From positions 1 to 64,000 of the forward strand of contig UBZT01000015.1 of NCBI GenBank assembly GCA_900470155.1: a stretch of 64,000 nt of DNA. Direction: 5' to 3'. Positions 25,909 through 34,860 of this stretch are shown here, one piece after another (the stretch's first letter is position 1; every line of letters begins with the position of its first letter). The stretch comes from Hyphomicrobiales bacterium. Lineage in GTDB: Bacteria > Pseudomonadota > Alphaproteobacteria > Rhizobiales > Rhizobiaceae. Position numbers and translations under genes: made by a program. Under the pieces are notes generated by a model, which saw only the letters and a list, made by a program, of their open reading frames with translations, did no database searches and was not told the origin of the DNA.

Positions 25909-26219
25909 GAACAGCACTCGCAAATTGGACCTTCTTTCCGGCTACCGCGACACTGGCGGAAAAGCAATCGGGGTCGACTTTGCGTGAAGCGTCGGCATCA
26001 GCCGACGAGTTCGCCGCTGACGCGCGCCCATCAGCCGGAACGGTGTCGTAAAAAGGATCTGCTTTGACGGCTTGTGGTCAAGCGGCAAAGTTGGCGGTCG
26101 GTCTGTCAATAATACGGCTGAAGACTTTTATGGGATGCGACCCAAGCCATGTGTAATGGCCCCATAGACATCCGGACACGATCTCCCACTTAACCAGTGT
26201 GCGAGGTAAACTTCCCATT
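25909..26219. other. Region without recognised gene
   Basis: The RpiR promoter region lies at the low end. The rest has no coding frame with recognisable motifs. It is next to a transposase fragment and may be insertion-element debris. Confidence 0.35.
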
Positions 26220-26310
26220 ATGACCAGTCACAATCCGACGATGGAAGTCCTGTCCGGCCCAGAGCGCCGCCGTCGCTGGTCGACGGCAGAAAAGCTTGCC
26301 ATCTCAAAGC
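26220..26310 (+). pseudogene. Transposase OrfA/TnpA fragment (IS66/IS3-type)
   Basis: From the ATG at 26220 the frame reads MTSHNPTMEVLSGPERRRRW followed by STAEKLAI, the typical start of TnpA (helix-turn-helix) proteins of IS66-like elements in rhizobia. After about 28 residues the match stops abruptly, so only the N-terminal stub remains. No second transposase gene or terminal repeats were found. The rest of the frame to 26504 is unrelated. Confidence 0.7.
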
Positions 26311-26498
26311 GGAGCGCAGAAGAGTTTGATGGAAAAGCTTTCAACTACGGTGAGATCGAAGCATTCAGTAGTTGCTGCCAAGGTGCCTTGTCGAATGTGG
26401 CAAACCCCCGTCCATTGGGTTTGATGGCGAAGGACGAGATATGCCGACGTCGAGATCCAGCGACACATCGACACCTTCCGCGGACAGCACGAAACTCT

Positions 26499-27605
26499 TC
26501 ATGATCCCGTGCTTTGGCTGCTGACATGCACTTGCATCGGGAACAGTATGCAGGCAGGGGCTGCGATGGAAATGGTGCCGGGGATGCGGTCAGGTGCGCC
26601 GCTGACCGGGTTCAGTTGGAACAGGCAGAGGCTGCCCGATTTCTGGTTCGCTACAATCAGCCATCGCCCGCTCGGATCAATTGCGAGGTCGCGTGGATGA
26701 CGGCCGCCGCAGTCGATCTGGCCCTGAAGCCGGAGGCTGCCATCCGACGCCACAGCCATCCAGGCAATGGCAGATTGGTTGCGTCCGGCGACGTAGAGGA
26801 ACCGCTTATCCCAGGAGAGCTTGACGGCGGAAAGCGCACCATCACAAACCTCGCTCGCCCCGAAGGGCGCGAGCCGCGCTCGGACGTGGTAGAGACCGTC
26901 TATCTGTTCTATTGTGTACACGTTCTCGTCGAGTTCGCAGACGAGATATAGCATGCCGTCACCTTCAACCAGATGACGGGGGCCGCAACCTGGTGGCAGG
27001 GCCAGGCGCTGGCGTGGGACCAGCTTTGGGCTAGCGTTCATATCCAGGTCGAAAAAATGAATGGCGTCGCCCCCGAGATCGGTGAGGGCTAGTGCGGTGC
27101 CATCCTCGATGAAGGCGGCGAAATGCGCGTGAGAGCCACTCTGCCGCTCGCTGTTTGGTCCGTAGCCCATCAGTTGCAGACGCTGGAGCAGCGATGCGGT
27201 TCCGGTGTCGGTTGCGATCTGCCAGAGCGCTGCCGATCCGTCGCTGTAATGCGCTGTTGCCGCAAGCGGCTGTGTCGGGTGAACGCCGATATGGCAGGGA
27301 TGGCCGCCGGCAAGCGCGGCCGCATTGAGCGGGACGACCTCGCTCTCGCCCATCCTGAAAGTCAGCAGCCGAGGCCAGTCGGCTGTCCCGACTTCCTCGA
27401 TGGCCAGCAGCATCCGGGACCGGGGCAGCAAGCTAATCCAGGTCGGGCTCCGGGCTTCCGCGACCAGTCGGCTTTCGGCGCGCTCAGGCACCGCGCCGGG
27501 AAGCCGGACGTGGTGGATGCCGCCCCCGGAGCACGTGGTGTAGGATCCGACATAGAATTCCAGGTTCGGAGCCGGGCTTGCCATCTCAAGCGAAGGCTCT
27601 GGCAT
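26499..27605 (-). CDS. Lactonase family seven-bladed beta-propeller protein
   Basis: 368 residues from the ATG at 27605, which lies inside the end of the mannonate dehydratase gene (20-base overlap). Propeller motifs recur: FYVGSYT at the start, GGHPCHIGVHPTQPLAATAHYSDGS, GSHAHFA, and CGGRHPRDLAIDPSGRWLIVANQKSGSL near the end. These match the YbhE/Pgl 6-phosphogluconolactonase-like family, which hydrolyses sugar lactones. In this operon a lactone made by the Gfo/Idh/MocA oxidoreductase would be a natural substrate. Confidence 0.88.
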   Translation of the reverse strand: MPEPSLEMASPAPNLEFYVGSYTTCSGGGIHHVRLPGAVPERAESRLVAEARSPTWISLLPRSRMLLAIEEVGTADWPRLLTFRMGESEVVPLNAAALAGGHPCHIGVHPTQPLAATAHYSDGSAALWQIATDTGTASLLQRLQLMGYGPNSERQSGSHAHFAAFIEDGTALALTDLGGDAIHFFDLDMNASPKLVPRQRLALPPGCGPRHLVEGDGMLYLVCELDENVYTIEQIDGLYHVRARLAPFGASEVCDGALSAVKLSWDKRFLYVAGRNQSAIAWMAVASDGSLRLQGQIDCGGRHPRDLAIDPSGRWLIVANQKSGSLCLFQLNPVSGAPDRIPGTISIAAPACILFPMQVHVSSQSTGS

Positions 27606-28638
27606 ACTCACCCATGCGCAGTAGCCCCTGCATGTAGCCGATCGCATGGGCCCGTCCGCGGTGGTTCCAGGGGCTGTCGTCGTCCATGACAGGCACATGG
27701 TCGTCGATGATGAAGCCGTCGAAACCGTTGCGCGCAAGCAGTGCCATTGCTTCTGCGGGATCGAAATTGCCGTCGCCGATGAAGCATTCGGTGAAGTGCG
27801 GGACAGTCCCCTGCACATCGCGGAAATGCACATAGGCGATCGCGCCCAAGGGTGCGAAATGCTGGATCATGGTCACGACATTGTCGCGTCCCCCCGGCAT
27901 TTCTGAACAACAGCCAAGGCACAGATCCAGCGCCCATGAAGGGCTGCCTCCAGCGATCTCGTGGGCGCGCATGAAGTTTGCCGGCGAATTGAAGATGCGC
28001 GCGACACCGCCGAGGCTTTCCACCGGTGGATCATCGGGATGGAGTGCGAGACGGATGCCCTCTTCTTCGGCAACCGGCAGGACCGCATTGATGAAATACG
28101 TGTAGTTCTCCCACATCTGCTTAGCCGAAATGGCAAGCTCCGGGCCTGTATGCAGCGGCAATGCGTTCGCCAGGCCGAGGTTGACCGGCAGGAAACTCTT
28201 TAGAACCTCGGCATTGTCAATATTCGCGGAGACCATGCCCATGTCGAAGCTGCGGGCCTTGGCGCCGCCGCGTGTCGTGGTCGTTCTGTCGGTTGTCCAG
28301 ACACTGTTGGGTGTGAAGTGATAGCCAAGCACCGGAATACCGGCACGCGCGACGGAGCGGATGGTATGGCAATAGTTCTCGATCTGCTCGTCGCGTCCGG
28401 GCTCACCGAGCATGGCCTTGTTGTAGAACTGGACGGGAACGTTTTCGATTGCCTCGAAGACCAGCCCAAACGCCTTGACCTTTTCGACCAGCGGGCGGAT
28501 GTCCTCGACTTCCCAGCGTGTCTCGCCGGGAAGGATGGGATTGTTCATCTGAATTCCGGTGACACCGGACTGGGTGGCGAACCGGAGTTTTTCATCGGTC
28601 AGCTCGCGGAACTGGCCGATTGCCAGGCGTATGCTCAT
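27586..28638 (-). CDS. Mannonate dehydratase family protein (UxuA-like)
   Basis: 350 residues. TIM-barrel enzyme with EAIENVP, a HPDDPP motif (about 206-211) and CLGCC (about 248-252), which correspond to conserved metal and active-site regions of UxuA. UxuA converts D-mannonate to 2-keto-3-deoxygluconate in the Ashwell pathway. No uxuB or kdgK is nearby, so the product would have to enter pathways encoded elsewhere, or the true substrate is a related aldonic acid. The ATG overlaps the ThuA-like stop (ATGA). Confidence 0.88.
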   Translation of the reverse strand: MSIRLAIGQFRELTDEKLRFATQSGVTGIQMNNPILPGETRWEVEDIRPLVEKVKAFGLVFEAIENVPVQFYNKAMLGEPGRDEQIENYCHTIRSVARAGIPVLGYHFTPNSVWTTDRTTTTRGGAKARSFDMGMVSANIDNAEVLKSFLPVNLGLANALPLHTGPELAISAKQMWENYTYFINAVLPVAEEEGIRLALHPDDPPVESLGGVARIFNSPANFMRAHEIAGGSPSWALDLCLGCCSEMPGGRDNVVTMIQHFAPLGAIAYVHFRDVQGTVPHFTECFIGDGNFDPAEAMALLARNGFDGFIIDDHVPVMDDDSPWNHRGRAHAIGYMQGLLRMGEYARAFA

Positions 28639-29393
28639 TCGGCTTCCTCCATGCTGCGGATCGGCTCGAGTGGCTGTGGCCGATGCCTGTTGACCATGCG
28701 TGTACCATCCTCATGCGGCGTCGCGCACCAGCGCGCGGCATTGGCCAGAACCTGACGAATTTCGGGTTGATAGTAGATCGGGAAGCTTTCGTGGCCAGGG
28801 CTGAAATAGAAGATGCGACCGCGGCCACGATGATAGCAGCAGCCCGACCGGAAGACCTCTCCGCCTTCCACCCAGCTGGCGAAGACAAGATGATCCGGCT
28901 GGGGAATGTCGAAGGGCTCTCCATACATTTCCGATTGCGGCACGACGATCGATTCCGGCAGGCCCCTGGCGATCGGATGCGCCGGATCGATGACCCAGAC
29001 GCGCTCGCGCTCGCCGCCTTCATGCTCGCGCCAGCTGAGATTGCAGGATGTCCCCATCATGCGGCCGAAGATTTTCGAATGATGACCGGAATGCAGGACG
29101 ACCAGGCCCATGCCGTCGAGTACCCTCTTTTGGATCCGGGTCACCAATTCGTCCGGGATCTGCTTGTGAACGACGTGGCCCCACCAGAAGAGGACATCGG
29201 TATTGTCGAGCACCTCGTCGGTCAGGCCATGTTCCGGATCGAAGAATGTCGCGCAGCGGATCTCGAAATCATCGCAGGCAATACCTTGGCTGATCGCACC
29301 ATGAATGCCGTCCGGGTAGACCGCACGGATATGGGGCTCGTTCGTTTCATGCCAGAATTCGTTCCAGATGGTAATGCGGATAGGCTTGGTCAT
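28635..29393 (-). CDS. ThuA-like protein
   Basis: 252 residues. Class I glutamine-amidotransferase-like fold of the ThuA family: RITIWNEFWHE at the N-terminus, FWWGHVVHK, a GLVVLHSGHHSKIF segment and RIFYFSPGHESFPIYY near the C-terminus. ThuA and ThuB take part in catabolism of imported trehalose and related disaccharides in Ensifer and Agrobacterium through 3-keto-sugar derivatives. Both ends overlap neighbouring genes in ATGA arrangements. Confidence 0.88.
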   Translation of the reverse strand: MTKPIRITIWNEFWHETNEPHIRAVYPDGIHGAISQGIACDDFEIRCATFFDPEHGLTDEVLDNTDVLFWWGHVVHKQIPDELVTRIQKRVLDGMGLVVLHSGHHSKIFGRMMGTSCNLSWREHEGGERERVWVIDPAHPIARGLPESIVVPQSEMYGEPFDIPQPDHLVFASWVEGGEVFRSGCCYHRGRGRIFYFSPGHESFPIYYQPEIRQVLANAARWCATPHEDGTRMVNRHRPQPLEPIRSMEEAE

Positions 29394-30406
29394 GCGGGCT
29401 CCCAGGGATTGGTCTGGAGAAGGAGGTTTGTTCCTTGCTCCTCGGAGGATTGCTTGATGAGGTCCCAGAGCTCCGCCAGATGAAGGCTACGCTCTGCTGT
29501 TGAAGGATTGGCGATGTGGCCGGTGCAGGTGTCGGCAAAGACGCTCAGCACGGCGTTCAGATCTTCCCCGGCCGTTTCCCGTGTAAGCACGGCCCCCTGG
29601 CGCAGTTCGATCCACTTGCCCCAGATGTCGACGCGCAGGATCGCATTTTCGTAAAACAGGGTCAGGCTCGACTCGCAGCCGGGGATCGTGTCGCCACAAA
29701 AGCTCAGATTGACTGGCACGCCACCGTCAAGAGAGGCGAATACACCGCCGACGAGCTCATAGGCCCGGCCGCGATTGTCCAGCATTGCGCAGACTTTTTG
29801 AAAGCGTCGGCCCGTCATCTGCAGCACCGCATTGAAGAGATGCGAGCCCGTGTCGAATATGAAGCCGCCGCCAGAGAGGGCCGGGATTTGTTTCCAGCTC
29901 GAACCGTACCGGTCCTGCCAGTCTTCCCAGACCTCGCCGTGCACGTTTAGGAGTGCTCCGAACTCGCCGGCCAAAGCGCGTTGCCGCAGCCGCTCGAGCA
30001 GCGGCGAAAGCGATGCCTGATAGGCAATGACGACCTGTCTGTCGGCCTTGTTTCTAGCAAGGAGGATGTCGCGCGCCTCGGAAGCGTCGAGCGCCATCGG
30101 CTTTTCGAGGAGAAGGTGGATGCCCTTCTCAAGCGCTGCCTTGGCATATCCCGCATGATAGGCATGCGGCGTCGAAATATAGATCGCGTCGACGTTTTCA
30201 GCTTCGGCCGCCAGCAAAGCCTCGGCATCTGCATAGATCCGGGGATTGTTCCCAGCTTTGCGAACGATGTCGGCATAGCGCTCGATCGAGCCGGGATTGG
30301 TGTCGGTGAGCGCGATGAAACGTGGCTGAAGCGGGCTGTTGACCCAGGCACGTGCATAACTTGCCGCCTTCAGGCCGCAGCCGATGACGCCTATTCTCAA
30401 ACTCAT
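29390..30406 (-). CDS. Gfo/Idh/MocA family oxidoreductase (ThuB-like)
   Basis: 338 residues from the ATG at 30406, chosen because GGAG lies 5 bases before it; an ATG at 30427 overlapping the ATPase stop is also possible. The Rossmann fold begins RIGVIGCGLKAASYA and contains the EKP motif (LLLEKPMALD) that is diagnostic of the family, followed by a GGFIFDTGSHL segment at the active site. It probably oxidises or reduces a sugar ring carbon with NAD(P), as ThuB does. Confidence 0.9.
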   Translation of the reverse strand: MSLRIGVIGCGLKAASYARAWVNSPLQPRFIALTDTNPGSIERYADIVRKAGNNPRIYADAEALLAAEAENVDAIYISTPHAYHAGYAKAALEKGIHLLLEKPMALDASEARDILLARNKADRQVVIAYQASLSPLLERLRQRALAGEFGALLNVHGEVWEDWQDRYGSSWKQIPALSGGGFIFDTGSHLFNAVLQMTGRRFQKVCAMLDNRGRAYELVGGVFASLDGGVPVNLSFCGDTIPGCESSLTLFYENAILRVDIWGKWIELRQGAVLTRETAGEDLNAVLSVFADTCTGHIANPSTAERSLHLAELWDLIKQSSEEQGTNLLLQTNPWEPA

Positions 30407-30423
30407 GGTGTCTCCAGTCTCAG

Positions 30424-31512
30424 TCATGGACGGGCCCGGCGGATAGCCTTGCCCGCGCGGTCGAAGATGTGGCAGGCGGCCCGATTGATGCGGAATGCCA
30501 CCGCGTCACCTGAGCCGATCCGGTGATCGCCGGCGATCCTTGCGATTGCCGGCTCCTGGCCGGTGTCGAAAGTGACGTATGTCTCCATGCCGAGACGCTC
30601 AGACAGGTGCGCCGTCGTGATGATGTCGCCAGTGGAGGTGTCGGCCAGCGAAAGGTCTTCGGGGCGGATGCCAAGCAGGATCAGGTCTCCGGCGCGCAAG
30701 TCCTGAATTCGGTCGAGTTCGGTCGACCAGCCGGCCGTGGTGGAAATGCGGGCGGTGCCACTTGCGACGCTCTCAACCCTTGCTTCGAACACGTTCATCT
30801 TCGGCGAGCCGATGAACTGTGCGACGAAAAGATTGTCGGGTTCCTGATAGAGGGCGATCGGGTGATCGGCCTGCTGGACCTCCCCCTCCTTCAAGACCAC
30901 GATGCGATCGGCGAGCGTCATGGCTTCCACCTGATCATGCGTCACATAGATGATTGTAGATCCGGTGTTTCTATGCAGCTGCTGCAGTTCCGCGCGCATC
31001 TGGACGCGAAGAGCTGCATCCAGATTGGACAGCGGTTCATCGAACAGGATGACTTTCGGTTGCTTGATGATGGCGCGCCCGATGGCCACACGCTGGCGCT
31101 GCCCACCGGAGAGCGCCTGGGGCCGCCGGTCGAGCAGCGCAGACAGTTGTAGTTTTTCCGCCACTTCTCCCACACGGCGTTTGATTTCAGGCTTGTCGAT
31201 GCCCTTTAGATCGAGAGAAAAACCAATATTTTCTGCCACCGTCATATGTGGATAGAGTGCGTATGACTGGAAGACCATGGCGAGGCCCCGCTTGTCCGGG
31301 GAGACGTCGTTCATCAACTCTCCATCCAGCCTGAATTCGCCATCACTGATTGTCTCCAGGCCGGCGATCATGCGCAGCAATGTTGACTTGCCGCAGCCCG
31401 AGGGGCCGACGAAGACCGCAAATTCCCCGTCGGCGATGGAAATATCGACGCCCTTGATGACTTCGAGAGCCCCGAAGCGCTTGCGCACATTGGTGAGTGT
31501 TATGGAGGACAT
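30424..31512 (-). CDS. Sugar ABC transporter ATP-binding protein (MalK/UgpC type)
   Basis: 362 residues. Walker [10 protein letters not shown] (36-44), Q-loop VFQSYALYPHM, signature LSGGQRQR (134-141), Walker [13 protein letters not shown] (154-165). The C-terminal part is the MalK-type TOBE regulatory domain (GIRPEDLSL). It energises the two permeases that precede it in the operon. Confidence 0.95.
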   Translation of the reverse strand: MSSITLTNVRKRFGALEVIKGVDISIADGEFAVFVGPSGCGKSTLLRMIAGLETISDGEFRLDGELMNDVSPDKRGLAMVFQSYALYPHMTVAENIGFSLDLKGIDKPEIKRRVGEVAEKLQLSALLDRRPQALSGGQRQRVAIGRAIIKQPKVILFDEPLSNLDAALRVQMRAELQQLHRNTGSTIIYVTHDQVEAMTLADRIVVLKEGEVQQADHPIALYQEPDNLFVAQFIGSPKMNVFEARVESVASGTARISTTAGWSTELDRIQDLRAGDLILLGIRPEDLSLADTSTGDIITTAHLSERLGMETYVTFDTGQEPAIARIAGDHRIGSGDAVAFRINRAACHIFDRAGKAIRRARP

Positions 31513-31518
31513 GTCGGT

Positions 31519-32421
31519 TTATCCCTTCAATCCGCCGCCAAATGTCTGCACCAGGAAACGCCGCGCGAAGGCAAAGGCGATGATGGCAGGGGCGGTGTAA
31601 ACAACGGCGATGGCGGCCAGGAGGCCATAATCGATCTGGCTGTCGCGCAGGAAGGCGCTGTAGATTCCAAGCGGCAGCATCTTCAGCTCCGGGGAGGAAA
31701 TGAAGGTCAGCGGGAACAGGAAGTCTCCCCAGGCGGCGATGAAGGCAAAGAGACCGGATGCGGCAAGCCCAGGCATCGCCAGGGGCAGGAGAACCCGGCG
31801 CAGGCGCTGGCCGAAGGTCGCTCCATCCATGATGGCCGCCTCTTCATATTCGGGTGAGACGCTGTCGAAGAAGGTCTTCATGATCCAGAGTGCGAGCGGC
31901 AGATGCATGGTCGCAAGCAATAGGATCAGACCGAGATAGCCGTCGATGAAGCCGACAATGCGCATGGTTGAGCGGAAATATTCCGGCGGCAGAAGCGGCC
32001 GAAGGATCCCCGAAATCGCAAGGTTACATGTCAGCATGACCTTGTAGAGTGGCACGATCAGCGCCGTCGGTGGGATCACGCGGATCAGGATGATCGCGTA
32101 GAGAAAGGGGCGCTTCCACCATGCTCTGGTCCGTGACAGGGCGTAGCCGCCAAATCCCGCCAGCACCATGACGAGCAGGGTTGCCCCACCGCAGACGATC
32201 AGGGAATTCATCAGCCACAGGAAGCCATCTTCCTCGCGAAAGACGCGCACGAAATTTGCAAGGCTGAAATCCTCAGGCACTTCCAGGAACAGCCCGGCAT
32301 CCGGGTCGAATGCTGCCAGCAACAGCCAGATGAATGGCATGATGCAATAGAGACTGATGAGAAGCAGCAAGCCGAAGCGGGAGGCCGCAGACTTTGCACT
32401 GTTCGCCGTGGAGTTCATCAT
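31519..32421 (-). CDS. Sugar ABC transporter permease (MalG type)
   Basis: 300 residues, six predicted helices, with the EAA loop EEAAIMDGATFGQRLRRVLLPL at about 195-216. Two ATGs are adjacent at the start; the first overlaps the stop of the upstream permease. Pairs with the MalF-type permease for carbohydrate uptake. Confidence 0.94.
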   Translation of the reverse strand: MMNSTANSAKSAASRFGLLLLISLYCIMPFIWLLLAAFDPDAGLFLEVPEDFSLANFVRVFREEDGFLWLMNSLIVCGGATLLVMVLAGFGGYALSRTRAWWKRPFLYAIILIRVIPPTALIVPLYKVMLTCNLAISGILRPLLPPEYFRSTMRIVGFIDGYLGLILLLATMHLPLALWIMKTFFDSVSPEYEEAAIMDGATFGQRLRRVLLPLAMPGLAASGLFAFIAAWGDFLFPLTFISSPELKMLPLGIYSAFLRDSQIDYGLLAAIAVVYTAPAIIAFAFARRFLVQTFGGGLKG

Positions 32422-33302
32422 ACGTCCACCTTTAAAGCGCGGACATAGATCATGCCGACGATGAGCGAGAAAACCAGGACGACAACTGCGACGGCCGAGC
32501 CATAGCCAAGCTGGTAGGAATTGAAGGACTGATTGTAGATGTAGATGCCGATCAACTCGGTTGAGCCGGCCGGGCCACCTCTGGTCAGGGCGAAGATCAG
32601 GCCGAAGATGGCGATCGTGGAGACGGTCGACACCAGGAGATAGAGGAAGATGGTCGGCACCAGCAGCGGCAGGGTGATGCGGCTGAAGATCTGCCGACTG
32701 TTTGCCCCATCCATGCGGGCTGCTTCATAGAGCTCATTGGAGATCGAGGTGAGGCCCGATGTCATCAGGATCATCGCAAAGCCGATGCCGCGCCAGATGT
32801 TGACGATGATGATCATGGTCAATGGGAAGGTGGTGAGCCAGCGCTGCGGATCGACGCCGAACCAGGCGACGATATTGTTCAAGGTCCCGTATTCGCCGGC
32901 GGCCAGCATCGAGGCCCACATGAGAGCTGCGACCACTTCTGGAACCGCATTCGGCATCAGGATGATGGCATTGACGAGCGGGCGCAGTGCAAAAGGCTTG
33001 CGCAGCAGCAGCGCCGAAAGAAGTCCAAGCACGAGCTGGCCGATGACGGCAGAAAACAGGACGAACCAGAAGGTGATGGTCAGCGAGCGCCAGAAGTTCC
33101 CGTCTGTCAGAAGCTTGGCATAGTTGTCAAAGCCGATGAAGCGGGGATTGAGGGCGGCCGGACCACTCAAGGACAGGTTTGTCAGACTGGTATAGACGGC
33201 AAAACCGGCTGGATAAACGACGAATGCGGTCAGGAGAAGCACGGATGGCAGGATCAGAAACCTGTTGCGCCATGCTTCCTGGCGCTTGAAGCGGACTGAC
33301 AT
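32418..33302 (-). CDS. Sugar ABC transporter permease (MalF type)
   Basis: 294 residues, six predicted helices, with the EAA loop YEAARMDGANSRQIFSRITLPLL at about 188-210. AGAGGA precedes the start. First of two permeases after the binding-protein gene, separated from it by 122 bases that hold a strong stem-loop. Confidence 0.94.
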   Translation of the reverse strand: MSVRFKRQEAWRNRFLILPSVLLLTAFVVYPAGFAVYTSLTNLSLSGPAALNPRFIGFDNYAKLLTDGNFWRSLTITFWFVLFSAVIGQLVLGLLSALLLRKPFALRPLVNAIILMPNAVPEVVAALMWASMLAAGEYGTLNNIVAWFGVDPQRWLTTFPLTMIIIVNIWRGIGFAMILMTSGLTSISNELYEAARMDGANSRQIFSRITLPLLVPTIFLYLLVSTVSTIAIFGLIFALTRGGPAGSTELIGIYIYNQSFNSYQLGYGSAVAVVVLVFSLIVGMIYVRALKVDV

Positions 33303-33387
33303 TGGCTCGCATTCCTCTGAAATTCGGGCGTATTCGATGCGCGGCTTGAGACGGGTGTGTAAAGAGGCGTAACACCTCCTGAGGACC

Positions 33388-33412
33388 GCCGGCGTGAGCT
33401 CCTCACGCCGGC
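33388..33412 (-). terminator. Strong stem-loop downstream of the sugar-binding protein gene
   Basis: A perfect 11-base stem (GCCGGCGTGAG / CTCACGCCGGC) with a 3-base loop, 12 bases after the binding-protein stop. A U-rich tract does not follow directly on the minus strand. It probably stabilises the binding-protein mRNA or gives partial termination before the permeases, as in other MalE-type operons. Confidence 0.7.
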
Positions 33413-33424
33413 TGCACCTTGCTC

Positions 33425-34717
33425 TTATTTCACCTGATCGTCGCCGAGTGTGCTCTTGACGTAATCGACCAGGATCTTCTGCGCGCCTTCGGCGTCCGCC
33501 TGGCCGAGAAGCAGAGCTTCCGTTGCCCGGCCCACACCCTCGATCACGGTCGAGAAGCCGGGGGCCGTCTTGAGATAGGCACCCTTGTCGAGGCTGTCCA
33601 TCAGGGTCGGCAGGGGCACGAGTTTCTGGAACTCGGCATTGTCACGTGCATCCTTGCGTGCCGGCAGGTTGCCCTCGTTGACGGCATAGCTAACCATGAG
33701 GTCGATGGATCCCATGGCCTGAAGGACCTTCTTGGCGGCTTCAGGATTGGCGGCCGAGGTTCCCACGGCCCACGGGTGGCTGAGGCTGACCATCACATGC
33801 TCGCCACCGTCCTTGCCCGGAACCGCCCAGGTGCCAACGACCTTGTCGACATCGGGGATGGGATTCTTGCTCTTCGGGCCCCAGTCGAAGATGTAGCACC
33901 AGGAGCCGCAGCTTGTGATCAGGAGATCGCCGGCAGGAAACATCTGGTATTTCGGAATGACCCAGGGTTCGGGGCCCAAGAGCGGATCGACGGGCAGGAG
34001 TTCGTTCTTCACCATCTCTTCGTAGAAGCCGAAGACTTCGCGAATGCCGGTGCTGGTCAGATCGAGCTTGCCGTCGTCCGTTGCGATCTGCGGCGTGGAG
34101 CTGCCGACGAGGAGATGACGGAAGCCTTCGATGAAAGGCCCGCCACCCCAGGTGACGCCCATGGGCAGCATGAGTGCGAACTTGCCGGTCTTTGCCTTGG
34201 CATCGACCGCGCGCTGCATCAGTTCGGCCCATGTCTTCGGCTGTTCGGTCGAGATGCCGGCTTTTTCCAGGATATCGCGCCGGAAATAGAGCTGCTGGAC
34301 CGAAAGCATGGTCGGCATGACGTAGATCTTGTCGCCGGTCGACGAAGCCAGATCCTTGGCAACCTGGTAAAACTGGGGATAGGCCTCGGAACCCGTTACC
34401 TCGGCGGTGACGTCGGCAAGATAGCCGGCCGTCGAGAAATCGACGACCTGGTCGATTGCGGGCAACGAGAAAATGTCCGGTCCCGTTCCAGCTGCAAGCT
34501 CGGTCAGAAGCTTTGAGACATATTCGCGGTCTGGGCCTGGATATTCGACGATTTCGACATCAATCCCGGTCGCCTGCTTAATGTTCGGAATGACCGCCTT
34601 CAGGGCCTCGATCCGAGCTGCCCTGTGTTCGGCAATCCTGACGGTTTCGGCCATGGCGTGCTGGCTGAACAGTCCCGCTGCGAGAACGCAGCATGCCCAA
34701 AGTCCATGCTTTCTCAT
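33425..34717 (-). CDS. Sugar ABC transporter substrate-binding protein
   Basis: 430 residues with a signal peptide (about 1-23, ending AMA) and the class I extracellular solute-binding fold (SBP family 1): VEYPGPDREYVSKLLTELAAGTGPDIFSL, then YFRRDILEKAGI and TWAELMQRA. GGAGGAG precedes the start. First gene of the operon that runs through permeases, ATPase, Gfo/Idh oxidoreductase, ThuA-like, UxuA-like and lactonase genes. The ligand is unknown; the ThuAB-like genes favour a disaccharide or oxidised sugar. Confidence 0.92.
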   Translation of the reverse strand: MRKHGLWACCVLAAGLFSQHAMAETVRIAEHRAARIEALKAVIPNIKQATGIDVEIVEYPGPDREYVSKLLTELAAGTGPDIFSLPAIDQVVDFSTAGYLADVTAEVTGSEAYPQFYQVAKDLASSTGDKIYVMPTMLSVQQLYFRRDILEKAGISTEQPKTWAELMQRAVDAKAKTGKFALMLPMGVTWGGGPFIEGFRHLLVGSSTPQIATDDGKLDLTSTGIREVFGFYEEMVKNELLPVDPLLGPEPWVIPKYQMFPAGDLLITSCGSWCYIFDWGPKSKNPIPDVDKVVGTWAVPGKDGGEHVMVSLSHPWAVGTSAANPEAAKKVLQAMGSIDLMVSYAVNEGNLPARKDARDNAEFQKLVPLPTLMDSLDKGAYLKTAPGFSTVIEGVGRATEALLLGQADAEGAQKILVDYVKSTLGDDQVK

Positions 34718-34860
34718 TGATTTCTCCTCCCAATGGATTGTCCAAGTCCGACGTGGTGGCTGAGCCCCTCTCTCCCAAGGGTTGGCCCGTCATGACTTGA
34801 CAACGGTTGACAGAGTAATTCACATATCTCCATGAATTCTTGGTTCGGCTTGATAATTTT

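Noticed and set aside
33419-34516. 365-codon plus-strand frame antisense to the sugar-binding protein gene
   Set aside because: No domain; composition typical of an antisense frame in GC-rich DNA.
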